64,000 bases of DNA from Marsupella aquatica. Its lineage: Eukaryota > Marchantiophyta. The DNA lies in contig OZ316893.1 of the NCBI GenBank assembly GCA_973895155.1, positions 8,308,001-8,372,000 on the forward strand, written 5' to 3'. Positions 9,292-21,915 of the stretch are shown here, piece by piece. Position 1 is the stretch's first letter, and each line of letters starts with the position of its first letter. The notes beneath the pieces are model-generated. The model ran no database searches, was not told the origin of the DNA, and saw only the letters and a program-made list of their open reading frames with translations. Both the position numbers and the translations under genes were made by a program.

Positions 9292-12200
9292 ATGTGGCGA
9301 GGATTAGGACAGAGAGAATTAGGGGTAACTCGTCCAGGACGTGTTGCCAGTCACATCAGCGCCCAGCGATCACGCAGTTTGGAGCTGAGTACCCATAAAG
9401 AAATTGTGAGCTCCCACAAGGGTGGCATCAATAGCTTGCAGGTACTTTTCTTTAATCCGGCCTCATCAGTCAGCACTGCGAAAGTTATTAGTTGCTCATT
9501 CGTGTTTGTATACTGCCAAAACCCTTGAACACAATTCTATTGTTATTATGGCGTTGCATCAACGTTTGGATGAATTTCCAAGTCTCAAAACCCTAAGTTA
9601 CGGCACGGGACAGAAAGTACATTAAGGCAAGAGGGTTTCCAAAAGAGAAGACGAAACGAAAGTGTAAATTCGACTGTAATAAAAGGAATGTGTGGATGGA
9701 TGGCTTGGACAGATTGACCAGACCGAGTGGCGGTATCTGTTGGCGGGTGCATCCGATGGCTCGGTCGGAGTTTATGATACGCTGCAACCGACTAGATTTG
9801 ACTCTGCATCCCATACCCACCAGCACGAGGCAATCTTCACTGTGGATAAGTCCGCCCATCGTGGGCACAAATTTGCAGTTTCCTCTGTGCAGTGGTACCC
9901 AGTCGATACCGGGCTCTTTGTCTCAGGTTCTTTTGATCATCGCATAAATTTGTGGGATACCAACACACTGCAGGCACTTACTTTTTCACTCTCTGCTGTC
10001 TCGACCGTGGTTGGTTGTGAGTTACTTGAATTTGCATTTGCTCACGCTAGGACAATTGAGTATTTTTCTCGGGAGGTGTGAGCTATGGCACTTTGTACTT
10101 TCCTTCTATTTGTTCTCAATGAACTTGGGTTCATATAGGGGTATTGCATATACGAGACAAAAGTGGAATTGCTAAATCCGTCTTATAATTTGTACAGGTG
10201 GAATCACAATTTAAAATGGATGGGATGGTGTATGCTGTTGGTATGTCGCCAATTGCTGCTACACATATGTTAATAGCTGCTGGTACAGAGGATCCCCGAG
10301 TGCGTCTCTGTGATGTTGCATCTGGTGCCTTCACCCACACCTTATCTGGCCATCGAGGTACATATTACTTCTTGCTTTAATGGCGAGATTTCTTTCAGAT
10401 TCAGTGTAGCTGCTTCAGATCAGTAGTTCGATGAAATTGGAACCATCTGTCTGCCTTCTCCGTTAAGATTCAAGCATACAATACGAGCATTTTCTTACAT
10501 TCACTATTGCACCACCAGATGGAGTTTGGGCTGTGCAGTGGTCTGTTTCTAATGAGTGGGTATTAATCACTGGGGGATGTGATGGTGCAATTCGCTTCTG
10601 GGATATTCGGCAAGCCGGATCTTACCTAGTTTTGGACCAGCATAATTCTCAAACTGGCCGACGTCCCCCTGTATTGAAGAAGGGGAGTCAGCAGCAAAGT
10701 GAAAAGGTGCGGTTCAAAACACCATGCATGTATAGTCTCGACTTCGTTTTGGCTGTTCTTACAGCCCGATAGAGTTTTCTAAACTATGAATTGAGTATAA
10801 TCTAAGAATCCACTGCTGTAAAATCTATAGTGCAGGCAAGGCTGCTCCCTGATGACTCTCTTGGAAAAAGACCAGAAAAGGTACAGAAGACAGCTTCTCA
10901 GAATGAAGCTGTCAAAGCATCAGAGACATTGAGAAAAAACGCTGACAAATACTCGAGCACCCAAAGACAACATCCAGGCATGGCATCAGCAGAGGATCGT
11001 GCTACTGCCCATTACGGGTCAGTCACAGCTTTGACTCCTACAACCGACGGATTTTTCTTGCTGAGTTCAGGTATTGGCACCTCCTGACTAGTGGTTGGAG
11101 AAGTTTCTCTTCCGAAAGTCAACGTTTTGCGTTTCCGGACTTGCGTGTGTTTGTTGTTTTAGGTGTCAGTTGTGGTGGCTGTCATAAAGTTCACGGGAAA
11201 CGGTGCCTCCTTGTTGAAGGCTGGGTTTTTAAGGATTGTCAAGTTGGTGCTTGAGTTCCCTTAAAGTCTATATTCGCTTCAGTCCAAATGAAAGTTCAAT
11301 AAGCTACTCCTGTTGTAGGTTAGGAATCACCAACAGTTTGCCATAATTACAATACGGTATTCCTGATTCTAAGATGTGATTTGTGGAGGTTTACAGGGAC
11401 AGATTCAAGAGTAAAATTGTGGGACATTGAGTCTGGGTGCAACACCTTGGTAAATTATGAATCCACACGTATACGAGGGCACAAAGGCATGGAGTTCTCC
11501 ATCTCATCAGATTCCTCTCTCCTCTTTTCCCCATCAGCAAATGTTATACAGGTGAATCGTCAGTAACCTTGTCTGCCAGTAGGTTTAGGGTTTGCGAATA
11601 TTTCTCATTAGCAGCACGCGAGTATCCCTTCGAATCAATTGCTGTCGTTACTTCTTTTTGAGAATATGTATGAATGAAACCACGGAGCCTCTTTCGTCCG
11701 TGCTGGATATGAAGATATGGAGTCTCAGGCTAGTGTGCCGGGAAGCTTGGGTTATGGTGGGAGTACGATCAATTGGCCATTGCATTCAATTCCTCGAAAT
11801 TTTAGGGATTGGGCAAGTAAAACAGCCTCGGGTGCGCTGGATTTGCAGGTGCATGATTTGTGGACAGGCCGTCTCCTCAAGTCTCTGCGGGGTCACTATG
11901 ATACTGTGAATTGCTGCGTCTTCCACCCTGATCAGGTATTGCTGACGAGCTCACTTCAGCAACCACTAAACAAGAAATTCGTCCTGCATCAGGACATCTC
12001 ATTTAAGAATCAAGTGTTTTCACTATGTATCAGATTGATGAGGGGGCAAGTTTTGTCCTGGAGATTCCTGTGCTGAACATTTTACGCAGTAGTATAAAAT
12101 ATGACCAAGGCGGCACTGACCTACCTTCGCCATTGGAACTACTGCTTTTGCTTCACTTCTTTTAATGCATTATCCCTCGTCCCTACTTTTTGTGTTCTGA

Positions 12201-12625
12201 AGGAACTGTATAGTGGAAGCAGTGATCGAAAAATTCTAAACTGGTGTCCTCCATCTGACGGTCCTGAGGGTGACGATGAGGTTCTATCCCATTTTCGGCT
12301 CCTTGGACATTCAACACCTCTTTATTTAGTAGAGCTTTATGCTTCTAGGTGGACCTTAGGTCTGTTGCTCAATTCCATAATTCATTGTATAAATGGGATC
12401 TTACATGGACAAGTCAAAATGGTACAGCAATCTTCATACAGTGACGTTAGCGCATAATAGTCGCCCATGTAGTACTAGACTAGCTCTTGGCCTCGGTAGC
12501 CTCCAACTTAAGATTTCGTATTTGAGTTTGTCAATGACCAGAATGTACCTGGTTCTGTTCAGGAGGAGGAGCCGCAAGCTGGACCCTCGGGAACACGGCC
12601 TGACGAAGATGCTTGGAGTGATTAA
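9292..12625 (+). CDS. CSA/ERCC8-like WD40 protein, 9 exons
   Basis: CSA is the WD40 substrate receptor of a CUL4-DDB1 ubiquitin ligase acting in transcription-coupled nucleotide excision repair in the nucleus. Inferred exons: 9292-9441, 9713-9973, 10198-10357, 10519-10706, 10836-11070, 11397-11551, 11849-11935, 12203-12280, 12563-12625, giving about 458 residues, close to plant homologues. The N-terminus (MWRGLGQREL) and C-terminus (DEDAWSD) match the family ends. WD repeats are visible as FDHRINLWDTNTLQ, GTEDPRVRLCD, AIRFWDIR (residues 215-221, a WDxR DDB1-binding motif), SRVKLWDIESG and SSDRKILNW. A charged insert between blades (about 245-300) is typical of the plant form. An ATG at 9187 is also in frame, but homology favours 9292. 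Intron 2 has a GC donor (CAG|GCACTT), and that boundary aligns to plant CSA without a gap. The last exon could instead begin at 12527 or 12542 in the same frame. Confidence 0.9.
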
Positions 12626-12737
12626 AAAGGGAACTTTTTCAATTTGGTTCTCTGCAGCTGAAATGGTCATTTGAGTGATCCGGAAGCCCAACCTAAGATG
12701 TTGCCCCTCACGCCTCACAATTGATGCTGGTGCCAGC

Positions 12738-12743
12738 AATAAA
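12738..12743 (+). terminator. Candidate polyadenylation signal for the CSA gene
   Basis: AATAAA lies 113 bases after the stop codon, a plausible 3' UTR distance. Plant signals are loose, so this is only suggestive. Confidence 0.35.
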
Positions 12744-15700
12744 AGTTCTTTCTTATGCTGATAACAAAGAATTGCAAAATTACTTCCCATAACGGTGAAT
12801 CTATGGTTCGCCAAGCCACATAGGACGAAGACCAACTGATTCTCATGAAGGTAGTCCTGTGGAATTTCCAGACTTTGTAGCTCAAAGATACCTACAGTAT
12901 AGTAGTACCTCTTGTATAGAGTTAGACTCAATTGTAAATTACAGCAATCAATCCAGAATCTGGCTATTTAAAAGAAAGGATTGATACCTTCGGTTCCAAG
13001 AGAGAGCTTATGTGAAGTGCAAGTGAATGACAATAGGTATAGCACTACGAAAAGATTGTAAGGTCACACTTGAGACAGTGTAGACCTTGTTTTATACTGC
13101 TTTCTTCATCAGGGTATAATTTGACGTTCATTCGAACTGTGAAGAGATGGCGAGTTGGGAGTGTCTGTTGTGAGCATATGCCTGAATGATAATTTATGGA
13201 ATGGTAATTGTAGTAGTCTGTACCCTTCGGATTGGTATTGGGAAACTATATTGTACTATAGGTAAGCTTGGAAAAGAATTTCGATCTTAGACAGTCCATA
13301 ATCCTCCCAAGACATCATAGAGAAACTCCAGACGGAAGTCACCACAGATTGTAGCAGAGAAGGTTGAACTGAAGGCTGAATCCATGTCTGAAAAAAACAC
13401 CTCAGGCAGAATTCATGCTGGAGGTCAGAGTAGATTGAGTTGCAAAGTTGACTGGGACTGGGACAATCAGTTGACTTTACATAGCACAATTGTATTCACA
13501 TGAAACAAATAAGAAATCCTTGATTAAGCTAGCCGGCTGCACCACTAGATTAACAGTAAAATATGTTGTAGTGTTTGTAGGGTCTGTGATGATTTATTTT
13601 AGTTTTGAAATGTTGAACTCGTCCCATCGAAATTTGGAAAATAACTTTGGAAAATAACTTCACACTTAATTAATTTTTTTAGATATGACATGACTTGTAA
13701 TTTGCAGCCCTTTAATTTAAAGACTGTGCCCCTTATGTTGCATTCCAGAGACATGGTCATGCAAACAGTCTGAATGATGGGAGTTGTAGTAGTTGTAAAA
13801 TTATTCTAGTGCGTTGAGATCCACTGTAAATTTACTTGAAATTCATTACAGACCCCATGGAACATTTCTTCCAAAATTTCTGGATGCCACACTAGCATAA
13901 TTTGTCATAAACAAGACCATATCCATGTTTTCTGGTGATCTGTTTCAACTTTATATTTAAGTTACATATTTTTGAAATAATGACAAGTAAAACAAAACTT
14001 TTCAACTACTCTAACATTTACAAAGTTATCAACATAAGAAACATAAAAATATATATAATTTCTCAAACATTTACCAGGTAATTTAAGAAACACTTTGGTT
14101 ACATGGATAGAGGATAACAAACAAAGATAAGAAACACCACAACTAATATGGGTAGAGGAATGCCAACCAATTTCAATTCCTATGAACAAAGTAATGTTTT
14201 ATGGAATGTTATATGTGCATAGACATAGAGATACTAAGGGAAACTTTTTGCGTGGAGGATTACCTTTGGTATAACCATGAATATACTCTTATTTATCTTC
14301 AATGAAATTATCCTAATTACCTTTAAAATTTATTTCATTTAGAATCCGCCATTTAATCTTTATCATCTCATTCTCATTTATGATGTGCAACTCTTCATGA
14401 CTCCAAATAATTTGATAAGACAAGTTTATATAATAAACCAAGAGATACTCTAACTAATTGTATCTTTGGCACCAAAGAAACACATCAGGATCTTCTGTAA
14501 AAACAGTTTGTTCAAGAAAAATCAAAAGTTTGTTCATGGGAACTTATGTCAAATTCACTCTACTCAATCAAGAATATGAGCACAAGGGCCAAAGTACTCA
14601 TGACGACAACATATAGGGAGGGGAATGAGATGAAATCAAGCCTCGGACTCCCCACACGTCTGCTTGCGCCTTCTCTTCCCATAAGACATTAGGAGACGGT
14701 ATCGTGCTAGCTCAAATTACAATGAACATCCGATGGCCCTAGAATTCAGGGCTGTAATCTCCACCGTTCGTTCATCAAGGATTGCTTCTCTAGTATCTAA
14801 TCGAGCAGCACCTGTCCGACAGGGTTTGGAATATTCTTCTTTGTAAGATATCTTTTAATTTTGTCTTCCACACATTCCCCTAAATATAGAAATGAAAAAC
14901 CTGCCGCCATAGCTTTATTTTAGGGCCCCTCAAACGCTAGCAACTTGAATTTTTGGAGCCCTATTCTCCAACAGGAGGAGGTGTCCATGTCAATCATATC
15001 CCAGACACTCTTTCCAATCGCTTTTCTAAAGCGTACCGCATTATGGTTTAGCGTGTGGTTCAGTTGCTTTCAGCCAAAACCTTACGAGTCTATGATTCTT
15101 ACCACGCAAGTCAAGGCCATCTGTGGAAGCTCCTGAAAAAGCTAAGCAATAAAACATATATATGGAACTCCGCTGAGCACTCTTTTTGTACAGTCCACAC
15201 ATGTTCGTCTGGAGACATCCGTAGTCGTGAAAAAGGGCGAGCAGTCGCTCTAGAATGGAGGCTAAGTCAACGAGATGCTGCACGTCGCATGTGAATATTT
15301 TGCTTGGACGTGATTGGGCTGATTGATGTAAACGATATTTTGAAGGGTCAAAAGTTTCCCCGTTGCTGACCGATTCGCTTTCCTGAGGGCCGTTATGGTT
15401 GAGACTGCTTGCAAAAGTGACTGGAAAAGTGAACATCCAGGGGGTAATTGGCAACGGTACCAGTTTTCGGCCACCATGGCAAACATCCCAACCTCGTGTC
15501 CAAATTAATGGACCAGACAGGTATGAATTTCTCTGGAGACCAATTCAACAAGAAAAAAGAAAAGAAACTTGAAGACTGTCACCCCTATGATGGTGCTCCA
15601 CCTTCTCCTGGCTTCCAAAAGCGACTGATGGACGGGGCGTCTAGACTTTAGAAGCTTCACCACCTGAACTAAGTTTGGCTCCGCTTTGAGAAGCAAGTTT

Positions 15701-17479
15701 ACCACCTTGAAAATCAGTGCGGAGGCACAAGCCAACGCTCAAACACGCAGAAAAATATGCATTAATCATATTCATTGTCGTCTAGAAGTAAGACTACAAT
15801 CCCCGCTACAATCTAAATTACAGCAAAAAGTTTGAAAGCAGACTGGAACGAAGATTGAGAGCCTTAAATTAGTCGAAACCTAGGGCAGCAAGGAGTTCTG
15901 CTCTCTGCCAAAGCTGCACTTGGCTGCTTCTGCAAATACATGAAACTTCGGGCCCAGGCGGATGCAAGAGCGGGTGGGGCCCCCCTTTTTGTATGCTGAC
16001 GAAATGAATGGAATTCTTTGGTTTTTTCGAGGCAAAAGAGCGGGTGGGGCCGCATCTGTGAGTAAGATAACAGAGGGACATTGCCACAGATTCAGTCTAG
16101 CATGAGGTCAGCCAAATACATAAAACAACTCGACATGTGAATCTGATAATTGAAAATTTGGGATACTGTTCACCCAAGTGGGAGACTGTTCATCCAGCCA
16201 CCCGAGTTGGAAGCATTCAGGATAATACATGGAGAGCCACACGTAACACATTTTCTGGATAGGCAGGCGGAGCTTCACAAGATTGTATTCCAATGGGTTC
16301 TCATGGATCACCAATCTATGAACCTCGTTCCCCAGAGGTTCCCACGCTCACATTCATGAGGACCTGGGGGAAGATAGTATTCCCTATACTCCAGTCAACA
16401 TGTGGACTTCCTGGCGCCTCATAAAGGTAAAACCCAAGATGCTCGAAATCTTGAGCCTGCTAGAATGACATGGATAATTTGATTCCACTAGGAAGCTAGA
16501 AATTGAGTTCCCCATTTGACACATGTGTAAGAGAAACCCCACCGGAGGGGCTAAAGTGTGTCAGGTAAGCATATAGCTACCAAAAATAGGGCATATATAA
16601 AGTCTTACTACTGTGACTCTCCACTGGTGTTCGAGACCGAGGTTGAGGCAGGGTATTTTTTAGTGGCTACAATTTTAGAAGCTAGCCTGACTAGTGTACC
16701 CGCCCTTAGAACATGCTTTTGTGAGGACATTAAAGTTTGTTGCCCTTCTCTTGTTTAAGTCCAATTGGGTTCCCGCTACTACTCACATGCTCTGCCATCT
16801 TTAGAGACTTGCCCTGCCCCTTGTCTGCATTTTCCACCCACACCCGAAACTTCAGTTAAGCCCCCAAAGCTACAGTCTAGAGCCACCATTGTAGACCATA
16901 GGCCATGTATAGTATGCTCACATTGCCATTATATAGTAATAAGATTTTGAACTCTTGAATCATGCGCCACTTTGGCAAAAAATTGGCACACTCTGGGCCT
17001 CATTCGTTAGTTTCAATCCCCTCCACCTCAGAGGGGTCCTTCAGCCACAATCCGCTGGCTCTCCTTACATCTAGAGAGAAATTTATATGAAGAACATTTT
17101 TGGCATTCCTCCCTGACACAACGTACCATTCCAGGTACCATTTGCCACTCTGGCACATTTAAGAAATCCTGGTTGCAAGAAGCATCTCTGCCTAGAGGAA
17201 AATCATAATTACTCAATGTTAGAACATTGATTGGCCCAATGAAATTCTCCTCCACCATGTATCACCTTTGTGCCAAAAAATCATACAGCCGTTTCTCGTC
17301 CACCATCCATGGAGAGAGAAAATATATATTGTCTTACTTTTTATTTTTGTAGAAAGGGTGGGGGGAGTCCTTTTTGTTTGGAAAATGAAGACAGTGTCCC
17401 AAAGGATGGAATATATGAACCCAACTCAGAAAAGCCATGCAACTTGATCCAGGAAAACCCTTCTTGAAATTATAAGAAA
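12744..17479. other. AT-rich intergenic DNA, no gene recognised
   Basis: All open frames are short and none resembles a known protein. A 16-bp direct repeat (AAGAGCGGGTGGGGCC) occurs at about 15966 and 16036. It probably belongs to the same TE-rich block as the transposase remnant that follows. Confidence 0.45.
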
Positions 17480-18060
17480 ATGAGTCAAGCCAAAGCATAT
17501 CGTCAGCCCCGATCCTGTCCTTTCTTGGTTTCCAAAGAGTTTGCCTGAGGATTCTTCAGATACCCTTTCAATTGCCCAAATGCTTGTTCCACTGCCATTC
17601 GTGCCGAGAATGGTGATGATTCCATCCATAGTGTTCATCGGATTTGTGAAAGGGACAATCAACCATGGCTACAAACAATATCCTTCATCCCAATAGAGTG
17701 CTCCCTCAACACAGATATGATATGAATACTCCAAACCATGCAGCTTTGTAAGTCTGTATTCAACATTGCTAAAAAAGGTAGAATGTGTAAGCAATCTGGT
17801 GTCTTGTATGCTACCTGGCTGCTACAACAGCCGAGAACCTGAGGTTACCATCTACAATTACCTGCATAGAAACTGACAACTTTTTCGGGAAACCATTGTA
17901 GTCCTCGCTACTCTCTCATGCTAATAATTCAATGGGGAAACGTGTGCCTCAATCGCACACAACAAATTGGGGAAACTCCACTTTCACTTTTCCAAGCACT
18001 GTTGTACTTGGCCATTTGATCAGATGTGTACCCTGCTTCATTATTACTTGAATGAACTTC
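17480..18060 (-). mobile_element. Decayed PIF/Harbinger-type transposase (DDE_4) fragment
   Basis: Read on the minus strand across three broken frames, this carries the ordered landmarks of a plant Harbinger transposase. First comes CAIEAHVSPL (from the G-AIDGTHI block). Next are QVIVDGNLRF and PGSIQDTRLL (the pGs.hD block). Then ALYWDEGY, a stop, and PWLIVPFTNP (the GDSGY.L.PWL.TPF block). Last is MAVEQAFGQLKG (the VERAFGxLK block with the catalytic Glu). Frameshifts fall between the blocks and in-frame stops are present, so it is inactive. The usual D of the first block is E here. The N-terminal helix-turn-helix and the partner Myb-like gene are not visible, and I found no terminal inverted repeats. 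Confidence 0.75.
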
Positions 18061-21000
18061 CAGCCAGGGGACCTCATTATTAGCCTGCCCCCAACACACA
18101 CACACAGTCCTTGTTCTTAGTCCCTCTTTGACATTTATTTCACCAACTTTTGCTCATTCGTAAATGCCAAATTGAAATAAACTTGGGAATAAACTACCAG
18201 TAGCTGCCAAGACAATTGTGTATCTAGAGCCCTCACTTCCCTTGGGAATCTCTTAATTAGGGATTGCATTATAAGAACTTGAATGACAGGGTGATGTTGG
18301 TATGAATGCCAAAGCCAAAGTTGAATGACAGGGTGATGTTGGTATGAATGCATTATAAGATCAAGTAACAAATTTCATTTTGGGGATCCATCAAACAAAT
18401 ACCTTCTAGAAAACCCTCAGCCCCAGTTTTACTCTCCTATGCCCAAAACTGGTTGAAATAAGTACCAACCCCACCAACTATAATTTTAAATGTCAGGTTG
18501 CCTCACTTTAATATATCCAAGATGGCACATGATTGATTTTCCAACACATGGAGGCTTGCAGTTGGCTTGTGCTAACCCCCTCCAACTGTACCGTCACCCT
18601 GGACCAGATTTCCCTATCAGAAACTCACCAGATTGAATGCACATGTTGACTCCTATGTACCGCGAAAAACTATAATGACGTTTTGGAACTCCTTGTTTGC
18701 CACACTTTCAGGGTCGGAGAGGGGTGAGCTTGGAAGAATTACAAGCCTCCATGTGTCTGCAGACCTATTCATGTCATTGCAGATTACTTTAGTCTGATTG
18801 AGCCAACCTACATACAAGTGGGAGACTACCAGATAAATAAATCAGTTTTGGGGGCAGATAATTAATTTGACCAGTTTGGCTGTTTGGGGGACATTATCCT
18901 TGAAATTACCCGGGGTTCATTTCAACCACCTGAGTGGGGCCTGCTTGTCAGCTCAAGTGGCCAGAGATGACACCCTCATCAGGCACTTTTGCTCCAGGGT
19001 ATAAACTCCATGTGGAAAAGTCAATTTCGTGTAGAGAATAAATAACATTATAATGTTCGCTAGCAATACCTAAATTTCAGGTAGTTTTCTGAACCCTGGA
19101 AAAAATTGATAATGCATATTTTAGGAAGATTCCAGCATGGTGATGTCAACACTCATTAATTTATCCACTATTCTTTAAGTTATGAAACTAGATGATTGAA
19201 GGCAATCACTTTTGGGATTTGGCCAGACCTTTTTGCACAAGCCCTGTGCAAACCTCATCATCCCTACTTTAATACTGGTCTGCTCCAAATGTTCTAGATA
19301 TAACATACTGCAAAGAACAAAAGGCCTCATACTGGGAGAGGATCCCAAAGGCAATGAAGGCAAGAAACCCAATGAAGAGTTTAAGTGTAGCACTTGTAGG
19401 AATTCTTAAAAAATACTAAAATTTAAACCAGGAGGTTTCCCTACCTCCAGTTCGGCGGCGTGCTCAAAAGTTGTTTTCTCTTAAAAGAGGCTCATTCTAT
19501 GCCCATTGGAGAAAAAGACTTTGTGGGGCCCTTGCAAGCAAATAGATACAGCCTTGGAAAGGCCACAAAAGCCTAAATTCGCTCTCCTCACTATTGAGGC
19601 AGGTGTGTTCTCGTGCTTTTCTGAAGCTACCATCAAGTCTAGCTAGTGATTGTTTATAGAACAAACAACAAACTATATTTCACCTGTTCTACAGCAAATC
19701 AGTAAAGGTTATAGGGACAATGATAACTTGGAATTCGTTTGGCTCAGGATTTAGCCCCATTCTTTTCATTTTGACGGAGGCCAAAGAAAAAGAAAACGAG
19801 TCCAAAGAAAACACCCACTGGAGTACAATTGCCAGTAGTTGAAACGAACAACAATGTTTCTTTATGGTCTAGTTGAGCAGCGTAGGCTGCAAATGCTTTG
19901 GATCAAATGAATGGAGTGGAAGATGCTTTTGTCACCTATGGTTCTTGGCTGAACCAGTGTAACTAAGTGCATAGTTAGATGGTATGATTGGACTGAACTT
20001 TATCCCCTCATTCTGTGAAACATGCTACTAGTGGACAGTTGGCTCAAGGGTGAGCACTTTTTTCTGGCTGTGTAGTGTAGTTATGTGAGACACATTCTAG
20101 TATTGGTTATAGAGTTGGCGGGGTTGCTCTGTTGTCCAGTGGTAACTGAGCCCTTGCCCTCTGTCTCTCTGTATGGCCTGACTGGTCTTCTTTCCCTGAC
20201 ATAGTGACATGCCTGTCAGGCCTGCTGGTTCACCCTATCTGCAGGTTCCACTCGGAATAAACTGGAAATATAAATGCATACATGAAAAGTAACAAAAGAG
20301 ACCCACTTCTAAAGATGAGCCAGTTTTAAGTTTGTAATTTTCTACAGACTATTTTTCTACAATACACACCTTGCCTAAATTAAGGAGTGAATTATGCAGT
20401 CAAGCATCAATCTAGGCATGTGTAACTCACACTACAAAAGTCTTACCATATAAAACAAAAACCATCACACATGCTAGCAAATATTTGCATGGCCTCAAAT
20501 CCTGGCATTTGACTTGTCTCCTCTCTTTTCACACTCTAGCATGACCTTAATTTAGTGATTTTACTTTCTTTTTCTTTCTAAAACTCAATTAAGTTTTTAT
20601 GCGAGTTCATGTTCAGGCTATGAATTTGTGTGTCATAATGTCCCCTCAAATAAAGCTACAGTCCTTATTGGGGGACATTACATCCCAAATTGCCCTCTAA
20701 GCAGGACGTTGCCCTAATCCTGCCAAAGAGCCAAAACCCCGGCCAAAACAGGGGACAGGATCTACCCACTTGAAGGAAGGAAATGAGGGAGAGGGGCCAG
20801 TTGAAGAAAGAAAGCACTAGAAAGGACCATACCTGTCTGAAAGAAAGGATTAGTGGCCCGATTTAAATTCTGTAGTCTCAAAATTCATGCAATTGGCCAC
20901 TTACACATTTATTAGGGGAAGTTGCCATTTGGTGGGCATTATCTTACATGTAGAATAATTAATAAAATTGTGCCACTTGCAATTCTTTTCAGATCCTCAA

Positions 21001-21660
21001 CATTCATTTGGTGATGGGAATAGGGTGGTGGCTGGTGGTATGGAGGACTTGGGTTTCCAAGGGAAACAACAAGGGGGTTAGAGTAGGGATGTAGAAATAT
21101 ATGGTTAATATTCATTTAGTTGGAAGGCTAGTTCACACACAGATTCAGTCCTTACCGTAAATCTAGTACAAAATTCAGATTCAATGCCTTACTTGGATCT
21201 GGCTTTCACTTCATGAATGATAATATGAACAATATCTATAAACTTCTCTATTGGCTGCTTCACAATTATTTTATGACAGCCATGAAGTATCTAAACTACT
21301 GAAACCTAGCTTCACTCCATATATGAGGAAATGAGCTCTTAATTTAGATATATAATATCTTTTTGCAACAGAAACTAAATCTTTCCTTGATTCAAATTTA
21401 TTTACTTGACTCAAATTCAGGTAAGATATGTCTTTGCCAAACATAATTCTTTGTCTTTACTTGATTTGGCCTTGATTCTAGAAGGAAGTGTCGTTGTTTT
21501 TTGATTGAGTGTAAAGTTAAGAATCAACTCTAAAGGTCTTTGATTATTCTTTTCTCTTTGGTCACTTAGTATTGGTTTGCATTCGTTGCCCTTTCATTCA
21601 TCTACTATAATTCATGTTTTATAGATTATTTACTCTTGTTCAGTTTAAAAAGTCATATAG
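18061..21660. other. AT-rich intergenic DNA, no gene recognised
   Basis: A 31-bp unit (TTGAATGACAGGGTGATG...) is repeated directly at 18279-18309 and 18321-18351. A purine-rich stretch near 20700-20800 resembles those at 7400 and 50610. Nothing protein-like is seen. Confidence 0.45.
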
Positions 21661-21915
21661 TCTTGGGGGTGCACTATATGGAGGCGTCCCCATCACCTGC
21701 AACATTTTTAGGCTTCAGACCCCCTAAAATGAAATTTTTAAAAATATTTTAAAACTCCTATATAGCTAGGATATTCTTGGAATATTCCAAAAATATGATT
21801 AAAATACTATAATGCTCTTATAATTCTCAAAATTGGATTAAAAAACCCTATTGTTCTTTTGAGAAAATTTTTAAATTTTTTCTTAGAATTAATAAAATGA
21901 TCTTATCTTTTATCG
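21661..21915. mobile_element. Degenerate inverted copy of the 276-bp TIR element at 40654
   Basis: Read in reverse complement, this matches the element at 40654-40929 over most of its length: a TCTTGGGGGTGCACTATATGG end, a TCCCCATC.CCTGC segment, a repeated AATATTCC motif and AATTAATAAAATGATC, ending at CGCACGTGATA. The distal terminal repeat (expected CCCCCGAG) is missing, so this copy is decayed and its target duplication cannot be checked. Confidence 0.75.

Noticed and set aside
20130-20260. tRNA-derived SINE
   Set aside because: TTGTCCAGTGGTAA resembles an A box, but the nearest B-box-like sequence is about 100 bases away and no tail or target duplication is visible.
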